The translations under genes were made by a program, and so were the position numbers. A stretch of 64,000 nucleotides of DNA from Microbacter margulisiae. GTDB taxonomy: Bacteria > Bacteroidota > Bacteroidia > Bacteroidales > Paludibacteraceae. Under the pieces are notes generated by a model. That model made no database searches, had not been told where the DNA came from, and saw only the letters and a list, made by a program, of their open reading frames with translations. Below are positions 45,848-54,887 of this stretch, piece by piece. Each line of letters begins with the position of its first letter. Within the stretch, counting starts at the first letter, position 1. The stretch is from contig NZ_JACHYB010000002.1 in NCBI RefSeq assembly GCF_014192515.1, forward strand, positions 1,054,001 to 1,118,000. Reading direction: 5' to 3'.

Positions 45848-46882
45848 ATGCATCAACAAAAAAACGTAATACATTTCCCTGCTGAATGGGAAATACAAAG
45901 CGGAGTACAACTAACTTGGCCGCATGCAGATACCGATTGGAGAGACATTCTTGACGAAGTTATCCCTTGCTTTATATCAATCGCAATTGAAATAGCAAAA
46001 CATGAAAAAATAATCATTGTTTGTAAAGACAAAAGGACAGTCATCCAAGATCTTAACGGAGTTGATACAAATCATTTTATATTTTACGAAATCCCGACGA
46101 ATGATACCTGGGCACGAGACCATGCTCCAATATCCGTGTATCAAAATCAAGTCCCGACAATACTCGATTTTACCTTCAATGGCTGGGGATTACAATTTGC
46201 GGCAAATTTTGACAATTTAATAACACGACAGTTATACAAACAACAAGCTTTTGCTTCACAGGTAGTATATCAAAACAGATTGGATTTTGTTTTGGAAGGC
46301 GGGAGTATTGAATCGGACGGGGCAGGAACATTATTGACTACTGCCCAATGCTTGTTTTCTCCAAACCGTAACGAAGGGAAATCGCAGGATGAAATTGAAG
46401 CATACCTGAAAAACGCATTAGGCATAGATCGCATTTTATGGTTGCATCATGGGTATTTGGTAGGAGATGATACCGGTAGCCATATTGATACGTTAGCCCG
46501 TTTCTGCTCGAAAAATACAATAACTTATGTAAAATGCGAAGATCCAAATGATGAACATTACACTGCATTAGCCCAGATGGAAAAAGAATTGCAACAATTT
46601 AGAACATCCGAAGAAAAGCCATATGAGCTCATTCCTTTACCAATGGCTGACCCTGTATATCATAACGGAGAAAGACTTCCTGCTACCTATGCCAATTTTC
46701 TGATTATCAATCATGCCATTGTAATGCCAACCTATCATTCCACCAAGGATTCAATCGCAATAGCTCAGCTGCAAAAAGCATTCCCTGATCGGGAAATTAT
46801 TGGCATCAATTGCCTGCCACTTATTAAACAACACGGTTCATTACACTGTGTGACTATGCAATATCCATATAATTTTCTATAA
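45848..46882 (+). CDS. aguA: Agmatine deiminase
   Basis: Hydrolase of 344 residues that turns agmatine into N-carbamoylputrescine and ammonia. Pentein-fold motifs: WPHADTDW, NDTWARDHAPI, the substrate pocket LEGGSIESDGAGT, GSHIDTLARF with the catalytic His, and the nucleophilic Cys in HGSLHCVTMQYP near the end. No signal peptide, so it is the cytosolic polyamine enzyme rather than the secreted peptidylarginine deiminase of Porphyromonas. It stands 193 bp before the amidase that performs the next step. A TATTTTTG box at 45804-45811 may drive it. Confidence 0.93.
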   Translation: MHQQKNVIHFPAEWEIQSGVQLTWPHADTDWRDILDEVIPCFISIAIEIAKHEKIIIVCKDKRTVIQDLNGVDTNHFIFYEIPTNDTWARDHAPISVYQNQVPTILDFTFNGWGLQFAANFDNLITRQLYKQQAFASQVVYQNRLDFVLEGGSIESDGAGTLLTTAQCLFSPNRNEGKSQDEIEAYLKNALGIDRILWLHHGYLVGDDTGSHIDTLARFCSKNTITYVKCEDPNDEHYTALAQMEKELQQFRTSEEKPYELIPLPMADPVYHNGERLPATYANFLIINHAIVMPTYHSTKDSIAIAQLQKAFPDREIIGINCLPLIKQHGSLHCVTMQYPYNFL

Positions 46883-46907
46883 ATCTGAGCACTAACCCAA
46901 AAACACT

Positions 46908-46943
46908 AACTATCTTTGAACAAAGGAATGTTCAAAGATAGTT
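46908..46943. repeat. Perfect inverted repeat between aguA and aguB
   Basis: AACTATCTTTGAAC (46908-46921) and its exact complement (46930-46943) flank an 8-nt loop. There is no T-run, so as a terminator it is atypical. Each arm contains a TATCTTTG box, one facing right and one left. The remaining intergenic sequence to 47075 is A/T-rich without further elements. Confidence 0.7.
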
Positions 46944-47075
46944 ATACAGCTTCTACATAGCCTTTATAAACAAAATATAAGTATATAGAATTAGCATTTA
47001 TATCATTAATATTCAACGATATAATAATATTTATATGAAAGTTCCACATGACTATTACAAATAAAATTTTATCCT

Positions 47076-47948
47076 ATGAAAGCATCACTCATCCAGATAA
47101 TCCATTCGGCAGACAGAGAAAGCAATGTTGATAAATTACAAAAACACATTGCATCTGCCGCACAAGAAGGAGCAGAATTAATTATACTTTCGGAATTGCA
47201 TAACAGTCTCTATTTTTGCCAGACTGAAGATACCTCCAACTTCGACTTAGCGGAATCGATTCCGGGCTTTTCAACTACTTTTTTCGGAGAACTTGCAAAA
47301 CGATACGAGATTGTTTTGGTAATTTCGTTATTTGAAAAACGAACGACGGGGCTCTATCATAATACTGCTGTCGTAATAGAAAAGGACGGTTCTATTGCAG
47401 GAAAATATCGCAAAATGCATATACCTGATGATCCAGCTTATTATGAAAAGTTTTATTTTACACCGGGAGATTTGGAATTTACGCCAATCAAAACAAGTGT
47501 CGGCACACTGGGAGTATTGGTATGTTGGGATCAGTGGTATCCTGAAGCAGCGCGATTAATGGCTCTTGCAGGTGCTGAAATTCTGATATATCCAACGGCC
47601 ATCGGATGGGAAGCTTCTGATCCCGAAGATGAGAAAAACAGACAGTTAGAGGCTTGGCTCACCATCCAGAGAGCTCATGCTATTGCAAACGGGATTCCCG
47701 TGATTGCAGTCAATCGTGTTGGTCATGAAGCCGATCCCTCGGGAGTAACCAATGGCATTACTTTCTGGGGAAATAGTTTCGCAGTCGGTCCGCAAGGAGA
47801 ATGGCTTAGGAGAGCTTCCACAGAAGAGACTTCGTTTCTGATTGAAATTGATTTGAAAAGAAGCGAAACAGTGCGTCGGATCTGGCCGTTCTTTCGGGAT
47901 AGACGTATCGACACATATAAGAATATAACTAAACGCTATATCGATTGA
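47076..47948 (+). CDS. aguB: N-carbamoylputrescine amidase
   Basis: Carbon-nitrogen hydrolase of 290 residues that releases putrescine from N-carbamoylputrescine. The nitrilase catalytic triad is present: Glu in LSELHNSLYF, Lys in KYRKMHIPDDPAYYEKFYF and Cys in LVCWDQWYPEAARL. The phrase MHIPDDPAYYEKFYF is typical of the putrescine branch. With aguA it completes the agmatine-to-putrescine route; no arginine decarboxylase is in the window. The GH13 gene follows after 47 bp. Confidence 0.93.
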   Translation: MKASLIQIIHSADRESNVDKLQKHIASAAQEGAELIILSELHNSLYFCQTEDTSNFDLAESIPGFSTTFFGELAKRYEIVLVISLFEKRTTGLYHNTAVVIEKDGSIAGKYRKMHIPDDPAYYEKFYFTPGDLEFTPIKTSVGTLGVLVCWDQWYPEAARLMALAGAEILIYPTAIGWEASDPEDEKNRQLEAWLTIQRAHAIANGIPVIAVNRVGHEADPSGVTNGITFWGNSFAVGPQGEWLRRASTEETSFLIEIDLKRSETVRRIWPFFRDRRIDTYKNITKRYID

Positions 47949-47995
47949 CATTTAATCACTTAGCATAGAACACAATCAATTTATTTTGCACTAAC

Positions 47996-49834
47996 ATGAA
48001 AAAAATTATCACTGTTGTCCTTTTGTTCATTTCAATTGGCGTTTTTGCTCAATTAGAACATGTGGAACCTGCATTTTGGTGGATCGGATTTAAAAACCCG
48101 CATTTGCAGCTATTAGTAAATGGCCCTCAAATTTCAAAAACTGACGTTTCAATGCATTATCCCGGAGTAGAGCTAACTGCCGTGCATAAAGTTACGAGCC
48201 CGAACTATCTTTTCCTTGACCTTGTTATCAACTCAAAAATAGCTAAGCCTGGAAAGTTTGTCATTAAATTCTCCAAAAACGGGAAAACATTAGACAGCTA
48301 TACCTATGAGCTGAAAGCAAGAACTAAAGGATCATCAGAACGACAGGGATTTTCAAGTGCAGACGTGATTTACCTCCTTATGCCGGATCGTTTTGCCAAT
48401 GGAACGACAAAAAATGACAATGTTCCATCAATGATTGAAAAAGCAGACAGATCGTCTATGAATGGACGTCACGGAGGAGATATCCTGGGAATGGAGGAAC
48501 ACATTAATTATCTGAAAGACTTAGGAGTAACTGCGGTATGGAGTACTCCATTGCTTGAAAACAACAATGAAAGAACTACATATCATGGATATGCCATTAC
48601 AAACTACTACAAAATTGACCCTCGTTTCGGGACTAACCAAGATTACGTGCAATACGTAAAAGATTGCCATCAAAACGGCATTAAAGTTATCATGGATATG
48701 GTTGCCAACCACTGTGGCATTAACCATTGGTGGATGAAAGATTTACCTATGCCTGACTGGATTCACCAATTCCCGTCGTACACGCAATCAAACTTTCAGA
48801 TGAGTACCATTCAGGATCCGCATGCGTCAGCAATTGATAAAAAAATATTCCTCGATGGATGGTTTGACCGCACAATGCCAGACTTGAACCAAAACAATCC
48901 ATATCTATTGACATATCTTACTCAAAATGCAATTTGGTGGATTGAATACGCTGGCATAGATGGCATTCGAATGGATACTTATCCTTATTGTGATAAAGAA
49001 CCTATGGCAAAATGGGCAAAAGCAATCATGACTGAGTATCCCCATTTCAATATTATGGGAGAAACATGGTTAAGTAATCCCGTTTCTGTAGCTTATTGGC
49101 AAAAGGGAGCGCTGAACCCGGATCATTTCAATTCCTACTTACCCACAGTGATGGACTTTCCGTTACTTCAGGCATTAGAGGCATGTTTCAATGAAGGCAA
49201 CGGATGGGACACCGGAATGAAACGTCTTTATAACTCTCTGGCATATGACTATCTGTTCCCAAATACAAACAATATATTGGTATTTGCAGAAAACCATGAT
49301 ACGCCTCGGTTTAATTTTATCGTCAAAAACAATGTGGATAAGTTCAAATTAGCAATGGCCTTCTTAATGACAACGAGAGGCATTCCGGAAATTTATTATG
49401 GATCAGAAATTGGCATGACTGGCGATAAAGCAAAAGGAGACGGAGATATCCGGCGTGATTTCCCTGGAGGATGGCCTAATGATTCCATCAATGCATTCAC
49501 TGCTGCAGGACGGACTCCGTTGCAAAACGAATATTTTAATTATCTATCAAAACTACTTCATTGGAGACAAAAAGAAGCTGTCATTCAAACAGGAAAATTA
49601 ATTCATTATATTCCTCAAAACAACGTCTATGTCTATTTCCGGTATAATAACAAAAAAACGGTGATGGTAATTTTGAATGGCAACAACACCGAACAAACAC
49701 TGAATACTGCACGGTTCTCACAATGTATTAAGAACTTTACGCGGGGAACAGATGTCGAAACTGGGAAAACGATTCAATTACAGCCATCAATCACAATTCC
49801 AAAAGAAACAGCATATATTCTGGAACTAAAATAA
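47996..49834 (+). CDS. Secreted GH13 alpha-glucan hydrolase (cyclomaltodextrinase/SusA-like)
   Basis: Exported alpha-amylase-family enzyme of 612 residues. Signal peptide MKKIITVVLLFISIGVFAQ, an N-terminal cyclomaltodextrinase-type beta-domain (about 20-115), the TIM barrel with MDMVANHCG, nucleophile Asp327 in GIRMDTYPY, acid/base Glu356 in MGETW and Asp435 in ENHDTPR, then a C-terminal beta-domain. It resembles the periplasmic neopullulanase SusA group that cuts starch oligosaccharides. No susB-G genes are nearby. It sits between aguB and a transglutaminase-like gene with short gaps. Confidence 0.92.
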   Translation: MKKIITVVLLFISIGVFAQLEHVEPAFWWIGFKNPHLQLLVNGPQISKTDVSMHYPGVELTAVHKVTSPNYLFLDLVINSKIAKPGKFVIKFSKNGKTLDSYTYELKARTKGSSERQGFSSADVIYLLMPDRFANGTTKNDNVPSMIEKADRSSMNGRHGGDILGMEEHINYLKDLGVTAVWSTPLLENNNERTTYHGYAITNYYKIDPRFGTNQDYVQYVKDCHQNGIKVIMDMVANHCGINHWWMKDLPMPDWIHQFPSYTQSNFQMSTIQDPHASAIDKKIFLDGWFDRTMPDLNQNNPYLLTYLTQNAIWWIEYAGIDGIRMDTYPYCDKEPMAKWAKAIMTEYPHFNIMGETWLSNPVSVAYWQKGALNPDHFNSYLPTVMDFPLLQALEACFNEGNGWDTGMKRLYNSLAYDYLFPNTNNILVFAENHDTPRFNFIVKNNVDKFKLAMAFLMTTRGIPEIYYGSEIGMTGDKAKGDGDIRRDFPGGWPNDSINAFTAAGRTPLQNEYFNYLSKLLHWRQKEAVIQTGKLIHYIPQNNVYVYFRYNNKKTVMVILNGNNTEQTLNTARFSQCIKNFTRGTDVETGKTIQLQPSITIPKETAYILELK

Positions 49835-49844
49835 CAACATAATC

Positions 49845-51329
49845 ATGCAATACCAAAGAAGAAATACAATCCGGAGAACACAATTCTTAGAGAAAGCAGC
49901 CCTAAGATTCCTTCCCTCTTTTTATGTTACCTTGGTTGTATTTCTTCTTTTCAATTTAAGTTTGGCTCACGCAGCTAACACTAAAAATACAAACGCATTA
50001 CATTTATTTGATCAGGGAGAATTTATTGCGTTAAAACATTTACAACAAAGCATCCATACTGCAAATAATTGTTCGCAGGAAATAGATTCATTAGTAGAAA
50101 TCTCGCATCGTATCGAGCATGATTTCAGTCTAACTGAAACTGAGGTCGACAGTTTATTGCAAAAACAGGGAATTTTTTATACTCCATCCGAAAAAACAAA
50201 CTGGGAATCAAAAGGATGGCTGGAATACAAAGTAATCAATAGGAAAAAACGCTATTTCTCTCGTTCCGTAAGCAACCTAAAACTTAGACTACAACAGGTA
50301 AACGACAGCATAACTCATTCACAAGCTCCATTGGACAATCTGACTAAATTCAGATTAAAGCATACAGCACAAATAATTGCACAAACTACACGGAACGGGG
50401 GACTTTCTGTCCCTGTTAATTACAAAGTCACTTATACTATTTCCGTAAATCCGGATGCTGTCCCTGCAGGCGACACGGTCCGTTGCTGGATGCCTTATCC
50501 CAAACAAGATCATACCCGCCAAACAGATGTTCATTTACTCAGCACGTTCCCATCCCGCTATTTCATTGCTCCTGATTCAGTAGGTCAACGATCAATTTAT
50601 TTTGAACAAAAGGCAAAACAAGGCGAGCCGACAATTTTTCGAATCTGTTTCACTTATCGTTCATATGCACAATCATTTGACCTATCAAAAATACATGCAG
50701 ATCCGTATGATACATCATCGCCAATTTACAAAACATTCACCCGGGAACAACCACCGCACATTGTTTTCACAAAAGAAATCCGACAACTTGCTGATTCCAT
50801 AACAAAAGGGGAAACCAATCCAGTCGGAATTGTTACAAAGCTGTACAAATGGATTGACCATCATATCATCTGGTCAGGAGCTTTAGAATATTCTACCATA
50901 TCAAATATTCCGCACTACGTATTGAAAAACCACAAAGGAGATTGTGGCATGCAAACATTATTATTCATGAGCATGGCACGTTACAAAGGCATTCCTGTGA
51001 AATGGCAAAGCGGATGGATGATGCACCCGGGAGAGGTAAATCTACACGATTGGTGCGAAGTGTATTATAAAGGCATTGGTTGGGTACCCGTGGACGTCTC
51101 ATTTGGATTGCAACCTTCCGGGAACAAACGCATTCGTGACTTTTATATGTCAGGCATCGATTCTTACCGGCTGATCATCAATGACGCTATTAGTGCTCCA
51201 TTTATTCCGACAAAGAAATTTATGCGCAGTGAACCTATTGATTTTCAACGAGGAGAAGTCGAAACCTCAAAAGGAAATTTATATTTTGATCAATGGAAAT
51301 ATTCGATGCAGGTCGAATATTTAAAATAA
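49845..51329 (+). CDS. Transglutaminase-like domain protein
   Basis: Exported protein of 494 residues with an N-terminal hydrophobic segment (about 25-43). The C-terminal half has a transglutaminase-like core with a full triad: Cys367 in GDCGMQ, His401 in LHDWCEV and Asp about 416 in VPVDVSFG. Residues 45-340 contain a helical stretch then an immunoglobulin-like beta region (YTISVNPDAVPAGDTVRCWMP). Such proteins in Bacteroidetes are probably cysteine peptidases or amidases; the substrate is unknown. Separated by 10 bp from the GH13 gene, so co-transcribed. Confidence 0.85.
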   Translation: MQYQRRNTIRRTQFLEKAALRFLPSFYVTLVVFLLFNLSLAHAANTKNTNALHLFDQGEFIALKHLQQSIHTANNCSQEIDSLVEISHRIEHDFSLTETEVDSLLQKQGIFYTPSEKTNWESKGWLEYKVINRKKRYFSRSVSNLKLRLQQVNDSITHSQAPLDNLTKFRLKHTAQIIAQTTRNGGLSVPVNYKVTYTISVNPDAVPAGDTVRCWMPYPKQDHTRQTDVHLLSTFPSRYFIAPDSVGQRSIYFEQKAKQGEPTIFRICFTYRSYAQSFDLSKIHADPYDTSSPIYKTFTREQPPHIVFTKEIRQLADSITKGETNPVGIVTKLYKWIDHHIIWSGALEYSTISNIPHYVLKNHKGDCGMQTLLFMSMARYKGIPVKWQSGWMMHPGEVNLHDWCEVYYKGIGWVPVDVSFGLQPSGNKRIRDFYMSGIDSYRLIINDAISAPFIPTKKFMRSEPIDFQRGEVETSKGNLYFDQWKYSMQVEYLK

Positions 51330-51338
51330 ATTGGACTA

Positions 51339-51818
51339 TCATTCCCGCAAATTATTCTCTTTTGGCCAATACGCAGTTTTGCCAAGACCCATCCATGAAG
51401 CCCCCATGTATCCACGAATTTTCAGACGATTATTCCCTACAAATTTCATAATGCAATGAAAAGTATTCCCATTTGCCGGGTTATAAATTGTTCCGTCTTC
51501 CCATTCATCTTTCTTTGAGTTATAAACAAATCCATTCAGTAATGGGATTCCCAATATCGTTCTATTTCTTAAATCTTTATCCGGATTTTTAAAGTCCAGA
51601 ACAGGACGTCCTTTAAGCAAAGGCTGCTGCAACCAAACAATTTTCCCATAATATTTTCCGTCAGTTGCCCTGTATATTTCTACTTGAGATGCCTTTTGTG
51701 TTGCATCATCAATCGCATAGTAATAGCCAATGATCCGGTCGGCACTGCTTTTTATTTCTGCTGAAGAACAAAGCGATATCAATACAAAAAGGAATAGAAA
51801 AAATGGTTTTGTTTTCAT
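51339..51818 (-). CDS. DUF2147 exported protein
   Basis: Protein of 159 residues from the ATG at 51818 (MKTKPFFLFLFVLISLC), which begins a clean signal peptide; a longer frame starts upstream of its promoter box. The mature part has the DUF2147 pattern GYYYAIDDATQKASQVEIY, DGKYYGKIVWL and LNGFVYNSKKDEWEDGTIYNP. The family is small, periplasmic, probably beta-barrel-like (lipocalin-type), and of unknown function. Divergent from pheS with overlapping promoters. Confidence 0.88.
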   Translation of the reverse strand: MKTKPFFLFLFVLISLCSSAEIKSSADRIIGYYYAIDDATQKASQVEIYRATDGKYYGKIVWLQQPLLKGRPVLDFKNPDKDLRNRTILGIPLLNGFVYNSKKDEWEDGTIYNPANGNTFHCIMKFVGNNRLKIRGYMGASWMGLGKTAYWPKENNLRE

Positions 51819-51841
51819 AAAAAGAACGATATGGACGAACG

Positions 51842-51878
51842 CAAAGATAGCAAAAATTGCAAAAAACGTGTACCTTTG
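51842..51878. promoter_or_regulatory. Paired divergent promoter boxes (DUF2147 / pheS)
   Basis: TATCTTTG reads leftward at 51849-51842 and TACCTTTG rightward at 51871-51878; they are 21 bp apart, so each -33 region would overlap the opposite promoter. Leaders are about 20-30 nt. Confidence 0.6.
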
Positions 51879-51904
51879 CAAGAAGAATCAAAGACTATTC
51901 TCCA

Positions 51905-52924
51905 ATGATTACGACCATTCAACAATTAAAAGCCGAGATCGAAAACCTATCAGCTATATCCAGCGAAGAAGTAGAAGCACTACGCATTAAATACTTAAGC
52001 AAAAAAGGAGAAATATCGCAACTTTTCAATGCCTTCCGTGAGGTTCCCAACGAACAGAAACGTGAGGTTGGCCAATTGCTCAATGAGCTTAAAAATGCAG
52101 CTCAGGAAAAAATAGAGACATTGAAGAATGCAACAAGCGCCAATGCAAAAAAAACAAATCTCATAGATTTGTCGCGGCCCGGTGATCCTGTCCTTTTGGG
52201 AGCCCGACATCCAATTTCAATTGTTCGGAATAAAATTGTTTCCATTTTTTCCCATCTCGGATTTACCATTGCTGAGGGGCCTGAAATTGAAGACGACTGG
52301 CATGTTTTCGGTTCCCTTAATTTCCCTCCTGAGCACCCGGCTCGGGACATGCAGGATACATTTTTCATCGAAAAGAATCCGGATGTACTCTTGCGTACTC
52401 ATACGTCATCAGTGCAAACACGGGTGATGAGCAACACCCAGCCTCCTATCCGTGTGATTTGCCCGGGACGTGTATATCGGAACGAAGCGATTTCATATCG
52501 TGCGCACTGCTTTTTTCATCAGGTCGAAGGCTTATATGTTGACAAAAACGTGTCATTTGCCGATCTGAAACAAGTTCTTCTCTATTTTGCAAAAGAGATG
52601 TTTGGAGAGGGTACAAAAATCCGTTTAAGACCCTCATATTTTCCATTCACAGAACCTTCGGCTGAAATGGATATCTCCTGTAACCTTTGCGGTGGCGAAG
52701 GATGTGCCTTTTGTAAATATACCGGTTGGGTCGAAATTCTGGGATGCGGTATGGTTGACCCGAATGTGCTGGAAGCTTGCGGAATTGACAGTAAAGTTTA
52801 TTCCGGATATGCTTTTGGAATGGGAATAGAACGAATTACTAACCTAAAATATCAGGTTAAGGATCTGCGAATGTTTTCCGAAAATGATATTCGGTTTTTA
52901 AAACAATTCGAAGATGCATTTTGA
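51905..52924 (+). CDS. pheS: Phenylalanyl-tRNA synthetase alpha subunit
   Basis: Class II synthetase subunit of 339 residues. N-terminal coiled coil (about 1-85), then motif 2 (GRVYRNEAISYRAHCFFHQVEGL) and motif 3 (GYAFGMGIERI). A four-Cys insert, CNLCGGEGCAFC, looks like the zinc-knuckle insert of many Bacteroidetes and Thermus-type enzymes. Start chosen at 51905 (MITTIQQLKAEIENL). pheT is not adjacent. Confidence 0.97.
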   Translation: MITTIQQLKAEIENLSAISSEEVEALRIKYLSKKGEISQLFNAFREVPNEQKREVGQLLNELKNAAQEKIETLKNATSANAKKTNLIDLSRPGDPVLLGARHPISIVRNKIVSIFSHLGFTIAEGPEIEDDWHVFGSLNFPPEHPARDMQDTFFIEKNPDVLLRTHTSSVQTRVMSNTQPPIRVICPGRVYRNEAISYRAHCFFHQVEGLYVDKNVSFADLKQVLLYFAKEMFGEGTKIRLRPSYFPFTEPSAEMDISCNLCGGEGCAFCKYTGWVEILGCGMVDPNVLEACGIDSKVYSGYAFGMGIERITNLKYQVKDLRMFSENDIRFLKQFEDAF

Positions 52925-52977
52925 CAATTAATAAGAGAAAAATTTCATTATTTATTCAACCGTTCTGTTTTTATAGT

Positions 52978-52985
52978 TATCTTTG
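52978..52985 (+). promoter_or_regulatory. -7 promoter box of the decarboxylase-like gene
   Basis: TATCTTTG, 27 nt ahead of the ATG at 53013. Confidence 0.6.
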
Positions 52986-53012
52986 TCCATTATCCACTAA
53001 TATAATCTGCTT

Positions 53013-54794
53013 ATGTCACGCGAAATAAAATTCAGCTTAGTTTATCGCGATATGTGGCAATCATCAGGAAAGTATGTGCCACGAGTCGATCAATTAAAAC
53101 AAATTGCCCCTGTAATTGTTGATATGGGATGTTTTGCCCGTGTTGAAACAAATGGAGGCGCTTTTGAGCAAGTAAACCTTCTTTTTGGGGAAAATCCAAA
53201 CAAAGCCGTACGCGAATGGACAAAACCATTCAATGAGGCTGGCATTCAAACTCATATGTTGGAAAGAGGATTAAACGGCTTACGAATGTATCCTGTTCCG
53301 GCAGATGTCCGTCAACTCTTCTTCAAAGTCAAAAAGGCTCAAGGGACAAATATCTCCCGTTCTTTTTGTGGACTGAATGATACACGAAATCTGGAATTGT
53401 CTGTAAAATATGCAAAAGAGGCCAACATGATTTCCCAAGTGGCTCTTTGTATCACCAATTCACCTATTCATACCGTCGATTATTACATGAATGTGGTTGA
53501 AAAAGTGGTTGATTTCGGGTGCGACGAAATTTGTTTAAAGGATATGGCGGGAATCGGACGTCCTGCTTTTTTAGGCAATCTTGTCACTGCAATCAAAAAA
53601 CGTCATCCTCAGATACTGGTACAATATCACGGCCACACTGGCCCTGGATTTTCGGTAGCATCTATGCTCGAAGTAGCCCGTGCAGGCGCTGACATTCTTG
53701 ATGTTGCCATGGAACCGTTATCATGGGGAATGGTTCACCCGGATATCATCACCATCCAGGCTATGTTAAAAGATGCCGGATTCCTTGTGCCTGATATTAA
53801 CATGAAAGCTTACATGGAAACCCGCTCTTTAACCCAGTCGTTTATAGATGACTTTTTAGGATATTTCATTGATCCGGGAAACAAAGCAATGACCTCTCTT
53901 TTGGTAGGATGTGGCTTACCTGGCGGCATGATGGGATCTATGATGGCAGACCTGAAAGGCATGCATAATGCAATCAACATGTCATTACGGGCACAAAAGA
54001 AAAATGAAGTATCCCTGAATGAATTAGTCGTTTTACTCTTCCAGGAAGTAGAATATATATGGCCGATGCTTGGCTATCCTCCCTTGGTAACTCCATTTAG
54101 CCAATATGTAAAGAACATTGCTTTAATGAATGTTATGCATCTTTTGAAAGGAGAACCTCGTTGGAGTACGATTGACAAAAATGCATGGGATATGATTTTA
54201 GGTAAAACCGGTAAATTACCGGGAGAACTAGCTCCTGAAATCAAAGATCTGGTAAAGAAAAACGGGATGGAATTTTACACCGGCAATCCACAGGATGCAT
54301 TCCCGAACGAACTCGATAAATACCGTAAGGAAATGCAGGAAAACGGATGGGATTTTGGCGAAGATGACGAAGAGCTATTTGAATTAGCAATGCATGACCG
54401 CCAATACCGTGACTATCGTAATGGATCCGCAAAGAAACGTTTCGAACAAGAACTCGAAGCCGCCAAAGCAAAAGCCGGAGCTCCGATTGTCGTCACACGC
54501 CCTGTTGTTGAAGTGCCAAAAATTGATATCAATACGGTTTTGGCTGAACATCCAAATGCCAAACCTATTCAGGCAACCGTCAAAGGACAGGTTATATGGC
54601 AGTATGATGTGGAAGACACCTCTTCCGCACCTCACATTGGCGACACAATCAACGAAAATGGTACCTTATGCTTCGTACAGGCTTTTTATGGACCTGAAGC
54701 TGTAAAATCATCATTCAACGGAAAGATTATTGCAACATACCCTAAACAAGGGGACCTGGTACAAAAAGACGAAATTATTGCCTTTGTAGAATAA
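53013..54794 (+). CDS. Oxaloacetate decarboxylase alpha / pyruvate carboxylase B-like, lysine-less biotinyl domain
   Basis: Carboxyltransferase of 593 residues. The TIM-barrel domain (about 1-300) has RDMWQSSGKYVPRVDQL (RDxxQS signature), CLKDMAGIGRP with the metal-site Lys, and VQYHGHTGPG with metal His residues; the PYC/OadA conserved domain follows (about 300-480). A C-terminal biotinyl-like domain (about 515-593) aligns without gaps to BCCP: LCFVQAFYGPEA opposite LCIVEAMKMMNQ, placing Tyr559 where the biotinylated Lys should be. Either a separate biotin carrier serves this enzyme, or the domain has another role. No oadB or oadG gene is adjacent. Single-gene unit ended by a terminator. Confidence 0.9.
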   Translation: MSREIKFSLVYRDMWQSSGKYVPRVDQLKQIAPVIVDMGCFARVETNGGAFEQVNLLFGENPNKAVREWTKPFNEAGIQTHMLERGLNGLRMYPVPADVRQLFFKVKKAQGTNISRSFCGLNDTRNLELSVKYAKEANMISQVALCITNSPIHTVDYYMNVVEKVVDFGCDEICLKDMAGIGRPAFLGNLVTAIKKRHPQILVQYHGHTGPGFSVASMLEVARAGADILDVAMEPLSWGMVHPDIITIQAMLKDAGFLVPDINMKAYMETRSLTQSFIDDFLGYFIDPGNKAMTSLLVGCGLPGGMMGSMMADLKGMHNAINMSLRAQKKNEVSLNELVVLLFQEVEYIWPMLGYPPLVTPFSQYVKNIALMNVMHLLKGEPRWSTIDKNAWDMILGKTGKLPGELAPEIKDLVKKNGMEFYTGNPQDAFPNELDKYRKEMQENGWDFGEDDEELFELAMHDRQYRDYRNGSAKKRFEQELEAAKAKAGAPIVVTRPVVEVPKIDINTVLAEHPNAKPIQATVKGQVIWQYDVEDTSSAPHIGDTINENGTLCFVQAFYGPEAVKSSFNGKIIATYPKQGDLVQKDEIIAFVE

Positions 54795-54815
54795 ATCGAC
54801 ATTGAGTAATTAGGG

Positions 54816-54849
54816 AAAAAGCCGAATCTACAGCAGATTCGGCTTTTTT
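54816..54849. terminator. Bidirectional terminator between decarboxylase-like gene and GH78
   Basis: Stem aaaaagccgaatct / agattcggcttttt (54816-54829 with 54835-54848) with a 5-nt loop and T-run; the A-run on the left makes it usable from the minus strand too. Confidence 0.92.
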
Positions 54850-54887
54850 GTTGTTCCTCTCATTTTGTCTATTCCCACACAAATTCT

